A stretch of 64,000 nt of DNA from Lachnospiraceae bacterium (GCA_017472605.1 JAFUPV010000002.1:248001-312000), one strand, 5' to 3'; counted from the stretch's first letter, positions 35,475 to 46,600 are shown. The notes: generated by a model not told the origin, from the sequence alone. Translations and numbers: made by a program.

Positions 35475-36488
35475 ATGGCTATATCAGCAAAAGAACTGGC
35501 TCAGATTCTGAATCTCTCGCCTGCCGCCGTTTCCATGGCGCTTAACAACAAACCGGGCATCAGTGAAAAAACCCGTGAAATGGTCATCGCCGCCGCCAAT
35601 CAGTACGGCTGCCATCTGACCCGCAAGCAGGAATCTTCTCTTGGAAAATCCATCCGCTTTGTCATCTACAAGCAGCACGGTGAAATTGTCTCCGACACGC
35701 CTTTTTTCTCCCAGATGACAGAGGGAATCAACACCGGCTGCCGAAACGCCGGATATGAACTGAAAGTTTCCTATTTTTATGAGCATGAAAACCGGGACGA
35801 GCAGATCCGCGCTCTGGCCGATACCAACTGCAAAGGAATGATTCTCCTGGGAACGGAGATGAGCCGTGAATTTTTCCAGCCTTTCTCCCAGCTGAAGATT
35901 CCCATGGTTGTCCTGGACACCTATTTTGAAGAGCTGGACTGCGACTCCGTTCTCATCAACAACGTTCATGGTGCCTACATGGCAACCAACTACCTGATTG
36001 AAAACGGTCACAAAACCATCGGATATCTGCGCTCTGCGTCCCAGATCGGCAACTTTGCCGAGCGTGCAGACGGCTACTATAAAGCCCTGCGCCACCACAA
36101 GATCCACACGGATCACCCCTATGTCCACCGGCTCACTCCTTCCATGGAAGGCGCCTATGCCGACATGAAACACATCCTCGCCGCTGATCCGGAAATCGCC
36201 GATGCCTATTTTGCCGACAATGACCTGATCGCCGCCGGTGCCATCCGGGCTTTCAAGGAATTCGGCTTAACCATCCCGGACGACGTCTCCATCATCGGCT
36301 TTGACGATCTGCCGATCTGCGAATTTCTGGAGCCCTCGCTCACCACAATGGCCGTTCCCAAACAGTACATGGGAGAACTGGCCGTCGAGCGGCTCATCGG
36401 AAAGATGAACCAGCAGACGCCGGTGTTCATTAAAACGGAGGTCAGCGCACAGCTGAAGGTAAGGGAGAGTGTGAAGAAGGCGGAGTGA
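35475..36488 (+). CDS. LacI-family transcriptional regulator
   Basis: A 337-residue repressor. The N-terminal HTH (AKELAQILNLSPAAVSMALNNKPGISEKTRE) is followed by a periplasmic-binding-type ligand domain (LLGTEMS, LDTYFEELDCDSVLINN, IGYLRS, ADNDLIAAGAIRAFKEFGL, IIGFDDLPICEFLEPSLTTM). GGAGG lies 7 bases before the ATG. It is divergent from the sugar operon and probably represses it until the sugar or a phosphorylated intermediate is present. Confidence 0.93.
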   Translation: MAISAKELAQILNLSPAAVSMALNNKPGISEKTREMVIAAANQYGCHLTRKQESSLGKSIRFVIYKQHGEIVSDTPFFSQMTEGINTGCRNAGYELKVSYFYEHENRDEQIRALADTNCKGMILLGTEMSREFFQPFSQLKIPMVVLDTYFEELDCDSVLINNVHGAYMATNYLIENGHKTIGYLRSASQIGNFAERADGYYKALRHHKIHTDHPYVHRLTPSMEGAYADMKHILAADPEIADAYFADNDLIAAGAIRAFKEFGLTIPDDVSIIGFDDLPICEFLEPSLTTMAVPKQYMGELAVERLIGKMNQQTPVFIKTEVSAQLKVRESVKKAE

Positions 36489-36528
36489 TCGGCTGATTTC
36501 TCAAATACAGGTAACGCTGATTTCTTCC

Positions 36529-36552
36529 GTGGGCCGCTCAATAGCGGCCCAC
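36529..36552. terminator. Bidirectional terminator
   Basis: GTGGGCCGCT and AGCGGCCCAC form a 10-base perfect GC-rich stem with a 4-base loop between the convergent LacI and carboxylesterase genes, followed by TTTCTT on the plus strand. Confidence 0.85.
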
Positions 36553-36557
36553 TTTCT

Positions 36558-38114
36558 TCAGTGCTGAATCTTCTCCCGATTCTTCTCCGCTTCCTTCTTC
36601 ATCGCCGGTCCCACAACCTTCGCCGCCATCGGTACCAGCTTCTCATCAAAATTACAGCGAACCTCCGTCAGCCGGTCAAAGATCATCACATATTCTTCGT
36701 CCGGCGTACATGCCTTCCACTCCGGAACCGCATAAGTATTCGGATTTCCGGTCCGTGCAAAGGCCATCACGCTGTCAAAGATCTGCTTTTCCACAATCTT
36801 GCTGACCAGCGGCTCGTTGGCATAAGGAACCAGATCCGTGTTGTGGAAGAAAAACGGAATGTCCGCACAATGCCACGGCGTACTTCCGCCCTCAATCGGC
36901 ATGTCCAGGTTGAACAGATAGGAATAGGTGCAGTCATTCAGTGCGCTTCTCTGACGGACATACTGCTGGGTTGGAAGACGGAAAATGAAATCAATCATCA
37001 AAAGATCCACCGGATTTCGTCTCGGATATGCCTCTTTGAACAGAGCCAGAATTTCTTCTGCATCCGCGCCAAGCACATCTCTTACGATCTTCTCCCCTTC
37101 CTCTGCCGTCATTTGAGGCTTTCGGTACGGTGACTGGGCAAAGGACGTAAATTCTCCGTAGACCGTTCCCACCATCAGCGGAACATGAGCCGTTTCCTTA
37201 CGGAATCCGTTTGTCTCCGGCATTCCTGCATAGAAATCGTTGGCTCTTGGCATTCCGGCCGCATATTTTCCGTGGTCTGCAAATTCATGTTTTAATTTCA
37301 TGTAAGCCGCGGCAAGCTCCGGATAGGGAACGGTCTCCATCTCCTTCACCGTCTCCACACCCAGCTCCTTCATCATCGCCAGCGCAAACTCCCTTCCACT
37401 GCCCGCGCGGTCTGCCAGAATCGGTCCGATGACACCGCTCATGTTGATTCCCTTTGCAAACAGTCCATCCGCCGCCGGTGTCTGAAGCAGAGCCGTCACC
37501 TTTGCGCCTCCGCCCGACTGACCAAATACCGTCACATTCTGAGGATCACCGCCGAAGGCTTCAATGTTCTCATGGATCCATTTCAGGGAAGCCACAATGT
37601 CATCCGTTCCCGCATTGGCGGAATTCGCATATTCCTCTCCAAATTCCGACAGGTCAAAATAGCCCAGCACATTGAGCCGATGGTTAATCGTAATCACCAC
37701 CACATCGCCCTCCCGGCTCATGTTTTCGCCTTCGTAGGCGATGTGCTCAATGGCAGAACCGGCTTCAAATCCGCCGCCGTGCAGCCACACAAGAACTGGT
37801 CGCTTTTTGTCATCCAGCCCCGGTGTCCACAGGTTCAGGTTCTGACAGTTCTCGTCCATGATCCAGTAACGGTGGGGAACTCGCAGCTCGTTGCGCGGCT
37901 TTGGCATTTCCGGCAACGGGCAGACATAGCCAAAGCTGTCCGCCTCCAGCACGCCGTCCCACGGTTCTACCGGCTGCGGCGCGTGGAAGCGCTTTGCCAT
38001 CGCATAGGGAATTCCCTTAAATACATAAAGACGATCCCAGTAATAACCGCGGATCTTTCCCTGCTTTGTATCGACTACTGCTGTTTTCTGATTATAAATA
38101 AACTGATGATTCAT
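36558..38114 (-). CDS. Type-B carboxylesterase/lipase family protein
   Basis: A 518-residue alpha/beta hydrolase of the carboxylesterase B (PnbA-like) family. The oxyanion loop is LVWLHGGGFEAGS, the nucleophile is in FGQSGGGAK, Glu is likely in VYGEFTSF, and His in WHCADIPFF. No signal peptide is seen. A possible role is removal of acetyl or feruloyl esters from imported plant oligosaccharides. GAGGAG precedes the ATG. It stands alone between two terminators and gaps. Confidence 0.9.
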   Translation of the reverse strand: MNHQFIYNQKTAVVDTKQGKIRGYYWDRLYVFKGIPYAMAKRFHAPQPVEPWDGVLEADSFGYVCPLPEMPKPRNELRVPHRYWIMDENCQNLNLWTPGLDDKKRPVLVWLHGGGFEAGSAIEHIAYEGENMSREGDVVVITINHRLNVLGYFDLSEFGEEYANSANAGTDDIVASLKWIHENIEAFGGDPQNVTVFGQSGGGAKVTALLQTPAADGLFAKGINMSGVIGPILADRAGSGREFALAMMKELGVETVKEMETVPYPELAAAYMKLKHEFADHGKYAAGMPRANDFYAGMPETNGFRKETAHVPLMVGTVYGEFTSFAQSPYRKPQMTAEEGEKIVRDVLGADAEEILALFKEAYPRRNPVDLLMIDFIFRLPTQQYVRQRSALNDCTYSYLFNLDMPIEGGSTPWHCADIPFFFHNTDLVPYANEPLVSKIVEKQIFDSVMAFARTGNPNTYAVPEWKACTPDEEYVMIFDRLTEVRCNFDEKLVPMAAKVVGPAMKKEAEKNREKIQH

Positions 38115-38233
38115 CCGTTCTCCTCTCTGATAACTTATCTTTTCCCTTCCATTTGAACCGTTGCAGAAAATACAGAAGTTCTCTCTCAGACAAGCTCCCC
38201 CTTTGAATAAATACTTTTATGTGCCTTGAATTT

Positions 38234-39394
38234 CTACCGCTTCATCTTCCCAATCTGCGCCAGACGTTCCAGCGCAGCCTTCAGCGTCTCATCTTTCTTT
38301 GCGAAATGGAACCGGATCAGATGGTTTACATCTTCCTTAAAGAAGCTGGAACCGGGAACTGCGCCAACACCAACCGTTCTCGCCAGTTCCTCACAAAACT
38401 CCAGATCACTTGCATATCCAAATTCCCCAATGTCCACCAGAACATAGTAGGCGCCCTGAGGCTCCGTAAACGTCAGCCCGATTTCCCGCAGTCCGCCGGT
38501 AAACAGCTCTTTCATGTGGCTGTAGTGCGCCTGAAGTCCTTCATAATAATCATCTCCGAACTTCAGACCGGCAACGGCTGCCTCCATCAGCGGCGCTGCA
38601 GCGCCGACCGTCAGAAAGTCATGAACCTTTTTCACCCGGTCAATCACCTCGGGAACCGCGATCACATAGCCCAGGCGCCAGCCGGTGATGGAATAGGTCT
38701 TGGACAGAGAGCTGCACAGAATTGTCCGCTCTCTCATTCCCGGCAAAGTGGCCATGTAAACATGGCGGTGGGGTGCATAGACGATGTGTTCATAGACTTC
38801 GTCGGTAATGACCCAGCCGTCATAGCGGATCACAATCTCTGCAATGACTTCCAGCTCTTCCCTGGTAAACACTTTGCCGCAGGGATTGGACGGATTGCAG
38901 AGCACAAGCGCCTTCGCCCCTTTGCGAAACGCATCCTCCAGCACATTGGGATCAAACGAAAACGCGGGCGGATTCAGCGGAATGTAGATCGGCTGTGCCC
39001 CGCAGAGGATTGTGTCCGCACCATAGTTCTCATAGAACGGGGAAAAAATCGCGACCTGATCTCCCGGGTTCGTCACGGACATCATGGCCGCCATCATTGC
39101 TTCCGTACTTCCGCAGGTCACTACAATCTCCTGATCCGGATCCACCTTCATCCCGGAAAAGTGCTCCTGCTTTTTCGCCAGAGCCTCACGGAAATTCTGG
39201 GCACCCCAGGTAATCGCATACTGGTGCGGTCCCTTTCCTGCCGCCTCTGCAAGACGGTCCGTAATCTCCTTTGGCGGATCAAAATCAGGAAAGCCCTGAG
39301 ACAGATTAATTGCCCCATGCTGATTGGAAATCCGTGTCATACGCCGAATCACTGAATCGGTAAACGCCGCGGTGCGGCTGCTTAATTCTCTCAT
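38234..39394 (-). CDS. Class I/II pyridoxal-phosphate aminotransferase
   Basis: A 386-residue aminotransferase. The N-terminus has NLSQGFPDFDPP, the cofactor-binding PSNPCGKV, TDEVYEHIVY, and the catalytic Lys in SSLSKTYSITGWRLGY. The C-terminal Arg segment is NHLIRFHFA. It resembles kynurenine/aspartate/methionine-type transaminases. The ATG at 39394 has GGAGG 7 bases before it. It nearly abuts the glycosidase gene (2-base gap), so these form an operon. Confidence 0.92.
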   Translation of the reverse strand: MRELSSRTAAFTDSVIRRMTRISNQHGAINLSQGFPDFDPPKEITDRLAEAAGKGPHQYAITWGAQNFREALAKKQEHFSGMKVDPDQEIVVTCGSTEAMMAAMMSVTNPGDQVAIFSPFYENYGADTILCGAQPIYIPLNPPAFSFDPNVLEDAFRKGAKALVLCNPSNPCGKVFTREELEVIAEIVIRYDGWVITDEVYEHIVYAPHRHVYMATLPGMRERTILCSSLSKTYSITGWRLGYVIAVPEVIDRVKKVHDFLTVGAAAPLMEAAVAGLKFGDDYYEGLQAHYSHMKELFTGGLREIGLTFTEPQGAYYVLVDIGEFGYASDLEFCEELARTVGVGAVPGSSFFKEDVNHLIRFHFAKKDETLKAALERLAQIGKMKR

Positions 39395-39396
39395 AC

Positions 39397-40884
39397 TCAC
39401 TCCTCCAAACTCCATCTCATCTCTACCCGATAAGCTCCGCCGGCATCAAACCCAATCCAGTTTCCGACTTTTCCGTTAATCCGGATTTCCATCCTGTGCT
39501 CTGCCTGACCATCCTGTTTTGTTATCTCCGCATCCGCTCCGTCCAGACACAGATCCAGCACCACATTCCGAATCCGAAGCCCTTTCAGACTTACCGCTCC
39601 CAGCCCCTCAGGCAGACACGGAGCAAACGAAATCCCGTTTTCATGCAGCGTCACGCCAAACAAGCCAAAAACAATCATCCGGATCAGGCCGGTAGCCGAC
39701 CAGGTCTGATCTGCTACGGAATCCCAGTGTCCGCCGCACTGCCAGCCGCCGTCCGGCTCTTCCGTCTCCGGATTGTAGATCTCATAAAAACAGCCGCCGC
39801 TCTTCTCCACCAGCTGCGAAACATGTGTCAGTTCTTCGCCAAGAAGATCGGCTCTTCCCAGTTTCGCCGCTGCGGAAGCAAAATATCCGTTTACAAACGG
39901 CCAGATCAGATTGTTGTGGCGAAGCGGCTTTTCAATGGAAGAAATCCCATCAAAGGGCGGCCAGATGGAAACCAGTCCGTTTCTGCTGATTTCCACATGA
40001 TCCAGGATCCGCTCTGCCCGTTCCCGGTCGCAGAGACCAAACAGAATCGCAAAAGAAAGACCACAGCCCTCCTGAGACGCATCCACCCGTCCATCCGGAT
40101 ACACAAAATATCCATATCTTCCCTTTTCCTCCAGCCACAGAAAACGGTTCACCGCCGCCTTCACCGCCGCCGCTTTCTGCCCATATCCCGCACACAATTC
40201 CTCTCTGCCAAGAATCCGGCTCATCTTTTCCAGCACACAATAGGCATGATAATACAGGCAATTGGTACTCAGTGACATGATACCGGAAACAGCCGGGTGA
40301 TCGCCCACGAAGGACGATTCATTTCCCTCCTGATGAAGTTCTGCCGGATATCCGGTAATCCCGTCGTTAAAAAACGAGCCTCCTGCAAACAATCCAAACG
40401 CCTCCCGGTACTGCGTCTTCTCCAGAAGCGACAAAGAATAGAAAATCGTTTCATATGCATCCACCAGAAACTCATGGTCTCCGGTCGCCAGATAGTACTC
40501 CCACGCTCCGGCAGCCCAGATAATCTTATCCCAGCTCTGGTTATCCATCTGAAAGCACAGCTTCCCGTCCACCCGCTCACAAACCGCCCAAAGCGTATTC
40601 TTTGCCACCTCCGGTTCCAGAAAACATGCCGCATTCATCGTGTTCACAGCTGCATCCCGTGTCCACGGTGTCGGATAACCGCCCCCGGCACGGATCATCA
40701 GCCCCGGCGTGGGACTCCACAGACCGGTCCGGTTGTAGGTTTCAGGCGGACAGCTGACGGTGCTGATGTTGAGAATAGTATGGATTGCCCGGTTCCATGC
40801 AGATGCAATCGTTTGATTGGAAACAGAAAACTCCGGTGCCCGGTTCATTGCCTCTCTGATATATTCATTTCTTGCCATATCCAT
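39397..40884 (-). CDS. Six-hairpin glycosidase-like protein (amylo-glucosidase/MGH1-like)
   Basis: A 495-residue cytoplasmic protein with an (alpha/alpha)6 barrel pattern. It contains GGGYPTPWTRDAAVNT, QMDNQSWDKIIWAAGAWEYY, FFNDGITGYPAE, IWPPFDGISSIEKPLRHNN and GGHWDSVADQTWSATGLIRM. The Trp/Asp-rich active-site segments suggest a glucosidase or mannosyl-oligosaccharide glucosidase fold. ATG 40884 has an AAGGAAAGG site; ATG 40878 is possible. A C-terminal beta-sandwich begins near 420. The specificity is unknown. Confidence 0.78.
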   Translation of the reverse strand: MDMARNEYIREAMNRAPEFSVSNQTIASAWNRAIHTILNISTVSCPPETYNRTGLWSPTPGLMIRAGGGYPTPWTRDAAVNTMNAACFLEPEVAKNTLWAVCERVDGKLCFQMDNQSWDKIIWAAGAWEYYLATGDHEFLVDAYETIFYSLSLLEKTQYREAFGLFAGGSFFNDGITGYPAELHQEGNESSFVGDHPAVSGIMSLSTNCLYYHAYCVLEKMSRILGREELCAGYGQKAAAVKAAVNRFLWLEEKGRYGYFVYPDGRVDASQEGCGLSFAILFGLCDRERAERILDHVEISRNGLVSIWPPFDGISSIEKPLRHNNLIWPFVNGYFASAAAKLGRADLLGEELTHVSQLVEKSGGCFYEIYNPETEEPDGGWQCGGHWDSVADQTWSATGLIRMIVFGLFGVTLHENGISFAPCLPEGLGAVSLKGLRIRNVVLDLCLDGADAEITKQDGQAEHRMEIRINGKVGNWIGFDAGGAYRVEMRWSLEE

Positions 40885-40917
40885 TCTTCCTTTCCTTATC
40901 GACTGACGGGGAAAAAC

Positions 40918-40966
40918 AGCCTGCATGATAGTCGCCCAATTCCTTTCAGCAGCTATCATACAGGCT
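40918..40966 (-). terminator. Terminator of the ABC exporter gene
   Basis: A 14-base stem (arms 40918-40931 and 40953-40966, one mismatch) with a 21-base loop. In the minus direction it is followed by GTTTTTCCCC. It lies 110 bases past the ABC gene stop. Confidence 0.7.
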
Positions 40967-41079
40967 ATTTGATTCCTTATCACTCAGCATAACTGCTGTA
41001 ACTTCCCGCAGATGATTCCACAGATCAAAAAACAGTCCGTCATCAAAGACGTCACGTTCCATTTTATCTCTTTTCGGAC

Positions 41080-42807
41080 TTATCTCGCTCCATGGTCCAC
41101 CCGGAACTGCAGCTGATACAGATCCGCATACATGCCATTCTTCGCAATCAGCGTCTCGTGATCACCCTGCTCCACGATGTTTCCGTCCGCAATGACGGCG
41201 ATCTCATCCGCATTCTTAATTGTAGAGAGACGATGAGCCACAACAAGAGTCGTTCTTCCTTTGCAGAGCTCATCCAGTGCCTGCTGAATCAGGATCTCGG
41301 TCGTGTTGTCCAGCGCGCTGGTCGCCTCATCCAGAATCAGAATCGGCGGGTTCTTCAGGAAGACACGGGCAATGCTCAGGCGCTGCTTCTGACCGCCGGA
41401 CAGACGGACACCGCGCTCGCCGATCTGCGTATCATAGCCACTCTCCAGCGTCATGATGTAATCATGGATGTTGGCGCGTTTTGCCGCTTCAATGACTTCT
41501 TCCTCTGTCGCGTCCAGCTTGCCGTAAAGAATGTTCTCACGGATACTGGCATTAAACAGATAAATATCCTGCTGCACAATTCCGATGTTTCTGCGCAGAG
41601 ATTCCATGGTCACCTCATGAATTTCTTTTCCGTCAATAAAGATCTTTCCGGAATCAATATCATAGAAATGCGGGATCAGGTGACAGATTGTTGTCTTTCC
41701 GCCGCCGCTTGGGCCAACCAGAGCAAAGGTCTTTCCTTTTTCGATGGTCAGGTTTACATGCTTTAAGACATCCTTTTCCTCATCATAGCCATAGGAAACA
41801 TCTTCAAACACGATTTTTCCTTCCACCTTTCCGATGTCAACGGCTCCCTCAGCGTCCTTCTCCGGCTCCGAGTCCATGATCTCAAGGAAACGGGAAAAAC
41901 CGGTAACACCGTTCTGGTACTGCTCCATGAAGTTAATCAGCGTATTGACCGGAGACAGGAACAGGTTAATGGAAACAACAAAAGCGGAATAGTCCGCAAA
42001 ATTGATCTGGCCGTCATACATCAGCAGACCGCCGGAAATCAGGATCACCACATTAAAGATGTCCGTAATGAACGCCGTGGACGAATGGAACTGACCCATT
42101 GCCTGATAGGAAAGCTTTCTTGCGGAAATGAAGCTCTTGTTTCCTTCTTCGAATTTTTCCGATTCCTTTTTGGCATTGGTAAATGCCTTGGTCACACGAA
42201 TGCCGGAAATGCTGCTCTCCAGCGCGGCATTGATCTGGGCGATGGCCTGTCTGCTCTCCATGAACGCCTGACGCATCTTTTTGCGAAGCACCAGCGACGC
42301 AACCGCCAGAAACGGCACACAGCAGAACACGATCATCGTCATTCCAAAATGGATTGTTGTCAGATAAAAGAAGGATACCAGAATGGAGATCGTACAGATC
42401 AGAACATTCTCCGGACCATGGTGCGCCAGCTCACTGATGTCCATCAGATCGTTGGTCATTCGGGACATGATCTTACCGGTTTCCCGTTCATCATAGAACT
42501 TGTACGGCAGTTTCTCCAGATGATTGAACATATCGCTTCTCATCTGTGCCTGAATCTTAACACCCATCATGTGACCCTGATACTGGATGAAATAATTCAG
42601 CATCATGCGAATTCCGTAGATTACCAGAAGTGTCAGTCCGAAGACAACAATCATCTGATATTTCCGGTTCGGGATCAGGTCATTGAGCATGGTTCTTGTT
42701 ACAATCGGATACACAATACCAGTCAGCGCAACAAGAAGTGACGCGCCCATGTCCAGGGCAAACAGCTTCTTATGAGGCTGATAGTATTTCATAAAACGTT
42801 TCAGCAT
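41080..42807 (-). CDS. ABC exporter, fused membrane and ATPase domains (MsbA-like)
   Basis: A 575-residue half-transporter. Six membrane helices in the first 320 residues carry an EXE-loop-like segment (YQNGVTGFSRF). The nucleotide domain has GPSGGGKTT, the signature LSGGQKQRLS and Walker B ILDEATSALD, plus VAHRLST. The ATG at 42807 follows GGGAGG; a longer reading into the promoter region lacks support. It is likely a homodimeric exporter of drugs, lipids or peptides. Confidence 0.93.
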   Translation of the reverse strand: MLKRFMKYYQPHKKLFALDMGASLLVALTGIVYPIVTRTMLNDLIPNRKYQMIVVFGLTLLVIYGIRMMLNYFIQYQGHMMGVKIQAQMRSDMFNHLEKLPYKFYDERETGKIMSRMTNDLMDISELAHHGPENVLICTISILVSFFYLTTIHFGMTMIVFCCVPFLAVASLVLRKKMRQAFMESRQAIAQINAALESSISGIRVTKAFTNAKKESEKFEEGNKSFISARKLSYQAMGQFHSSTAFITDIFNVVILISGGLLMYDGQINFADYSAFVVSINLFLSPVNTLINFMEQYQNGVTGFSRFLEIMDSEPEKDAEGAVDIGKVEGKIVFEDVSYGYDEEKDVLKHVNLTIEKGKTFALVGPSGGGKTTICHLIPHFYDIDSGKIFIDGKEIHEVTMESLRRNIGIVQQDIYLFNASIRENILYGKLDATEEEVIEAAKRANIHDYIMTLESGYDTQIGERGVRLSGGQKQRLSIARVFLKNPPILILDEATSALDNTTEILIQQALDELCKGRTTLVVAHRLSTIKNADEIAVIADGNIVEQGDHETLIAKNGMYADLYQLQFRVDHGAR

Positions 42808-42943
42808 CTGTCTTCCTCCCACTGATTTCTGTTCGAAAAGATAGAAACGTGTTTCAACCTTTCGGAAGAGATTCAAACACGTTCCTCTCTATCATAGCTG
42901 AATTTTCCTTGAAAAACAATGGAATTTCGTCATTATTTTTCTA

Positions 42944-43660
42944 TCAGCCCTCCAACTTCCACCCATAATCATCGTGATATATCATCTGTTTCGTCATTCC
43001 TCCGTCAATGCAGATATTTTCACCGGTAATAAATCCGGCTTTGTCGGAGCATAAAAACAGAATCATGTTTGAAATATCCAGTGGATTTCCCACACGTCCA
43101 ACCGGCTGCTGCACCGCATCCGGTCCTTCATATTCCTTAAATGACGTATCGATCCAGCCTGGAGAAATGGAATTCACCCGGACCTTTCCCGCCAGGCTCA
43201 CCGCCAGCCCATGCGTCAGAGCCGCAATTCCGCCCTTTGCTGCCGTATAGCTCTCCGTCTGCGGCTGGCTCATCCGGTCTCTGGAAGAGGAAATGTTCAC
43301 GATGGAAGCCCCTTTTGCAAAATACGGCAGAAAAAGCTTCGTCAGATAAAACGGAGCCGTCACACCTACCTTCAGGGAGTAGTTAAACTCCTCCCATGTA
43401 CAGGAATCAATCCCTTTCGACCGTCCCATCGCATTGTTAACCAGCACATCCACATGCCCATAGTCGTCAATCACTTTTACGGCAAATGCCTCCAGCACCG
43501 CCTCCTCAGCCAGATCTCCCACAAAATATTCATTGGGCTCCTTATCGATCACACAGACATGAGCCCCCTGCTTTCGGAATTCCTCAGCAGTTACCCTGCC
43601 GATTCCCCGGGCTCCTCCTGTAATCACAACAACCCTGTTTTCAAAGCCATTTTCCTTCAT
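42944..43660 (-). CDS. Short-chain dehydrogenase/reductase (SDR)
   Basis: A 238-residue oxidoreductase. TGGARGIG is the cofactor loop, NNAMG the structural Asn, and YTAAK the catalytic Tyr-Lys, with Ser in VNISSSRD. The start ATG at 43660 lacks a clear ribosome site. The next upstream gene is GH28, only 28 bases away, so this SDR probably belongs to the same transcription unit. The substrate is unknown; sugar-acid or polyol dehydrogenases of this class often accompany pectin use. Confidence 0.88.
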   Translation of the reverse strand: MKENGFENRVVVITGGARGIGRVTAEEFRKQGAHVCVIDKEPNEYFVGDLAEEAVLEAFAVKVIDDYGHVDVLVNNAMGRSKGIDSCTWEEFNYSLKVGVTAPFYLTKLFLPYFAKGASIVNISSSRDRMSQPQTESYTAAKGGIAALTHGLAVSLAGKVRVNSISPGWIDTSFKEYEGPDAVQQPVGRVGNPLDISNMILFLCSDKAGFITGENICIDGGMTKQMIYHDDYGWKLEG

Positions 43661-43688
43661 ATCGTCTGTTATTGCTTCCTTTCCGCGC

Positions 43689-46600
43689 TTATCTCTCTTC
43701 TTCCATCTCCACACAGCTGTCCACGCACACAAATTCCTTCACATGCCGCAGAATGCCCGGCGCTCCGCCTCCGTCACAGCCCTCCATGCGAATCTGCTCC
43801 ATGCAGCTGTCCTCCAGTCCGGTAAACAGAAATCCTTGTCTGGTGTTTCTTCCTTTCACGTTTTCCAGCGTCAGATTCCGCAGTCTGGGAAGCTCATCTG
43901 CCGGATTCACCACATTTGTCATTCCGCCCTTGGAATGGTCAAAGCTGAACCGGGCAATCGCGTTTGCCGTATCCACTTCCATATCCCGGATCTGGATATT
44001 CTGAGTCAGCCCGCCTCTCCAGCGCAGTGTCTTAAACCAGATTCCATTCATAGCGGAACGTTCCACATGAATATTCTGGATCAGCACATCATGGGTACCT
44101 CCTGCGTTTTCCGATCCCACGCCGAAACCGCCAAGGGATCCGGCTGACGTGCAGTCTGTAATCCGGATGTAGGCATTTGGCTTGTCCATCTCATTTCCTT
44201 CTTTATTCCGTCCTGATTTCACTGCCACCGCGTCATCTCCTGTTGTGAAATAACACTGGCAGATGTTCACATGCACACAGCACTCCGGGTCAATTCCGTC
44301 GCCGTTTAAAATGTGTCCAAGCTGTCTGACATCCTCCGTTCCCATTCCAATCTGACCGTTGCCCTGTGTCACCACCTTCACCTGCTCATAGGTTGCATTT
44401 TCACAGAAAATGCTGTGAACGCTCCACGCAGGAGAATAAGCCACAAGAAGATCCCTGACAAACAGATTCTTCACGTTATGGGTACTGATCGCCCTTCCAC
44501 GCAGGAAAGACGTTTTAACCGGAGAAACCTTTGTTACATGATAATATTCCTTACAATCCGGTTCCTGAATCGCACCGCACGGTCCCTCGTTGTAGCTGAG
44601 ACTGAATCCGTTGGCATTGATCTGTCCGCATCCGCAGATCACCAGATTTTCCAGATGATACGGCGGCAGCTCGCCCGGATTTCCTTCGTCATAGGTACCT
44701 GCGTTAATCAGGCTGGATCTTGCGTAAATATTGTAGGGCATGTTGGGATAGGCATTGGGCCAGTCCGCCTGATTCAGTGAACGCCATCCTTCCCAGCGGC
44801 TGATGATCCGCGGATAATCGGTGGGATTATCGCTTCCAATCAGAACGCCATCCACCTGGAAGGTCATGTTGCTCTTGAGAAACAGGGCGCCGGAGCGGAA
44901 CACATGTCCTTTTGGCAGATAAACGGTTCCGTTTTCCGGACATTCGTTGATTGCCCTCTGGATTGCAAAGGTATCACATGTGCTGTCGTCTCCCCTTGCT
45001 CCATAGTCCAGAACATTGAGAACCTGTGATTTTTCCTTCGTTGCCGCCGAAACCGTCTGCTCACACAGGACAGTTTGATCTGCTCCGATTGCTTTTACCG
45101 TAAACCGGTATGCAGTTTCCGGCTTCAGATTCCTTACCGGGTAACTGAGCGCAGAAGTTTCTCCGAGGCAGGTGCCGCGGCCTTCCTGATTCATCCAGAT
45201 TTCATAATGATCCAGTTCCGCCGCCTGCAGCATCGAGGCTCTATTCCACAGAAGGCTGACGGAATGATCTGTGACTGTCTCTACCGGCACATGAAGATTC
45301 CGCAGACAGGGCGATGATTCCCGAACAGTAACCCTGCAGCTTCCCCAGACCGTTTGATCCAGAACGGCTCTGACCGCTTCCTCTGAAACAATCCGCATCT
45401 CTCCCAGCGCCAGAACCGCTGCACATTTCTCCTCAGACAGAGAATCTCTGGCAACCGCATAGACCGTAATCGTTCCCGGCCGGTATCCCTGCACCGTTCC
45501 TTCCCGGTCAACCGTCGCTATCTCTCCGTCCGTTCCAATCCACAGCAGCCTTCCGTCCTGCGCATCCTCCGTTCCCTGCGGCGCAAAGCGATACACTTCA
45601 TCCACGTCCAGCGCTTTCTCCGGCTCAAGCACAACAGCGCCAACCTTCACCGGTTCCGCCGTAACCTTCACCACACAGCAATCCGACTTACCGCCGCAGC
45701 TCGCCGTGATCACTGCGCTTCCGCATCCGCAGGCGCGCACCAGAACCTGTCTTGCTCCATAAACCGTATCCGCAGCAGGCGTCACTTCCACAACCGCGCT
45801 GTCACTGGTTGTCCACTGAATCTCCGGCAAAAGCCGACTTGACGGGCCGAACACCGCAGTCATGCAGATTTCCCCGTTCTGCGTCAGCGTTTTCCTGTGC
45901 ATATTCATCTTCACAAACGAAACTTCCGTCTTCGCAGCCGCAACACATACTTCAAATTTCGCAGCTGCACCGCCATCCTCCGCCGTCGCATAGATTGTAA
46001 CCGTTCCCGGCTCATAGGAAACCTGAAATCCATCCTCCGAAACAACCTGCCGGTCACTGGAGGAATATCCGGTCACAACGCCGTTCTCATCCACATCCGC
46101 CACATATCGGTTTTCCGACCGCCAGATGATTCTGCTGTCTGACTCTGCCTGCAGACAAACCTGCTCACCGACTGACAGCGCAGCCGTTTCTTCCCTGACA
46201 CATCGGATTTCGCTCTTCTTTACCTGATCCTGAACCGTAACTTCACACTGTGCCCGTCTTCCCACGTCCTTCGAGATCGCCGTGATCACCGCGCATCCAT
46301 TTCCGACCGCTTTTACCCGTCCGTTCGTAACCACTGCCACCGACTCATCCGAACTCTCCCAGCTCACGGAAGAATCCAGAATCCCATTCTGGAAATAGTC
46401 CTTCGGATACAGAATGACACGAAGCTCTGCTTCCATTCCGGCAGAAAGCTTCAGCCGATCCGTCTGAAATTCCATCGTTCTCACCGTCATTCGCGAGGTA
46501 TTGTCAATCACCGTCACACAGCACGATGCCTTTTCTCCATCCGGCAGCGCAGCCGTCACCACAGCCACACCGGTCCGTCTTGCGCAAATCTCCGCCGTCG

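Noticed and set aside
40918-40966. Attenuator of the glycosidase gene
   Set aside because: It is better explained as the terminator of the upstream ABC gene, since the U-tract follows and the distance to that stop is about 110 bases; attenuation cannot be excluded.
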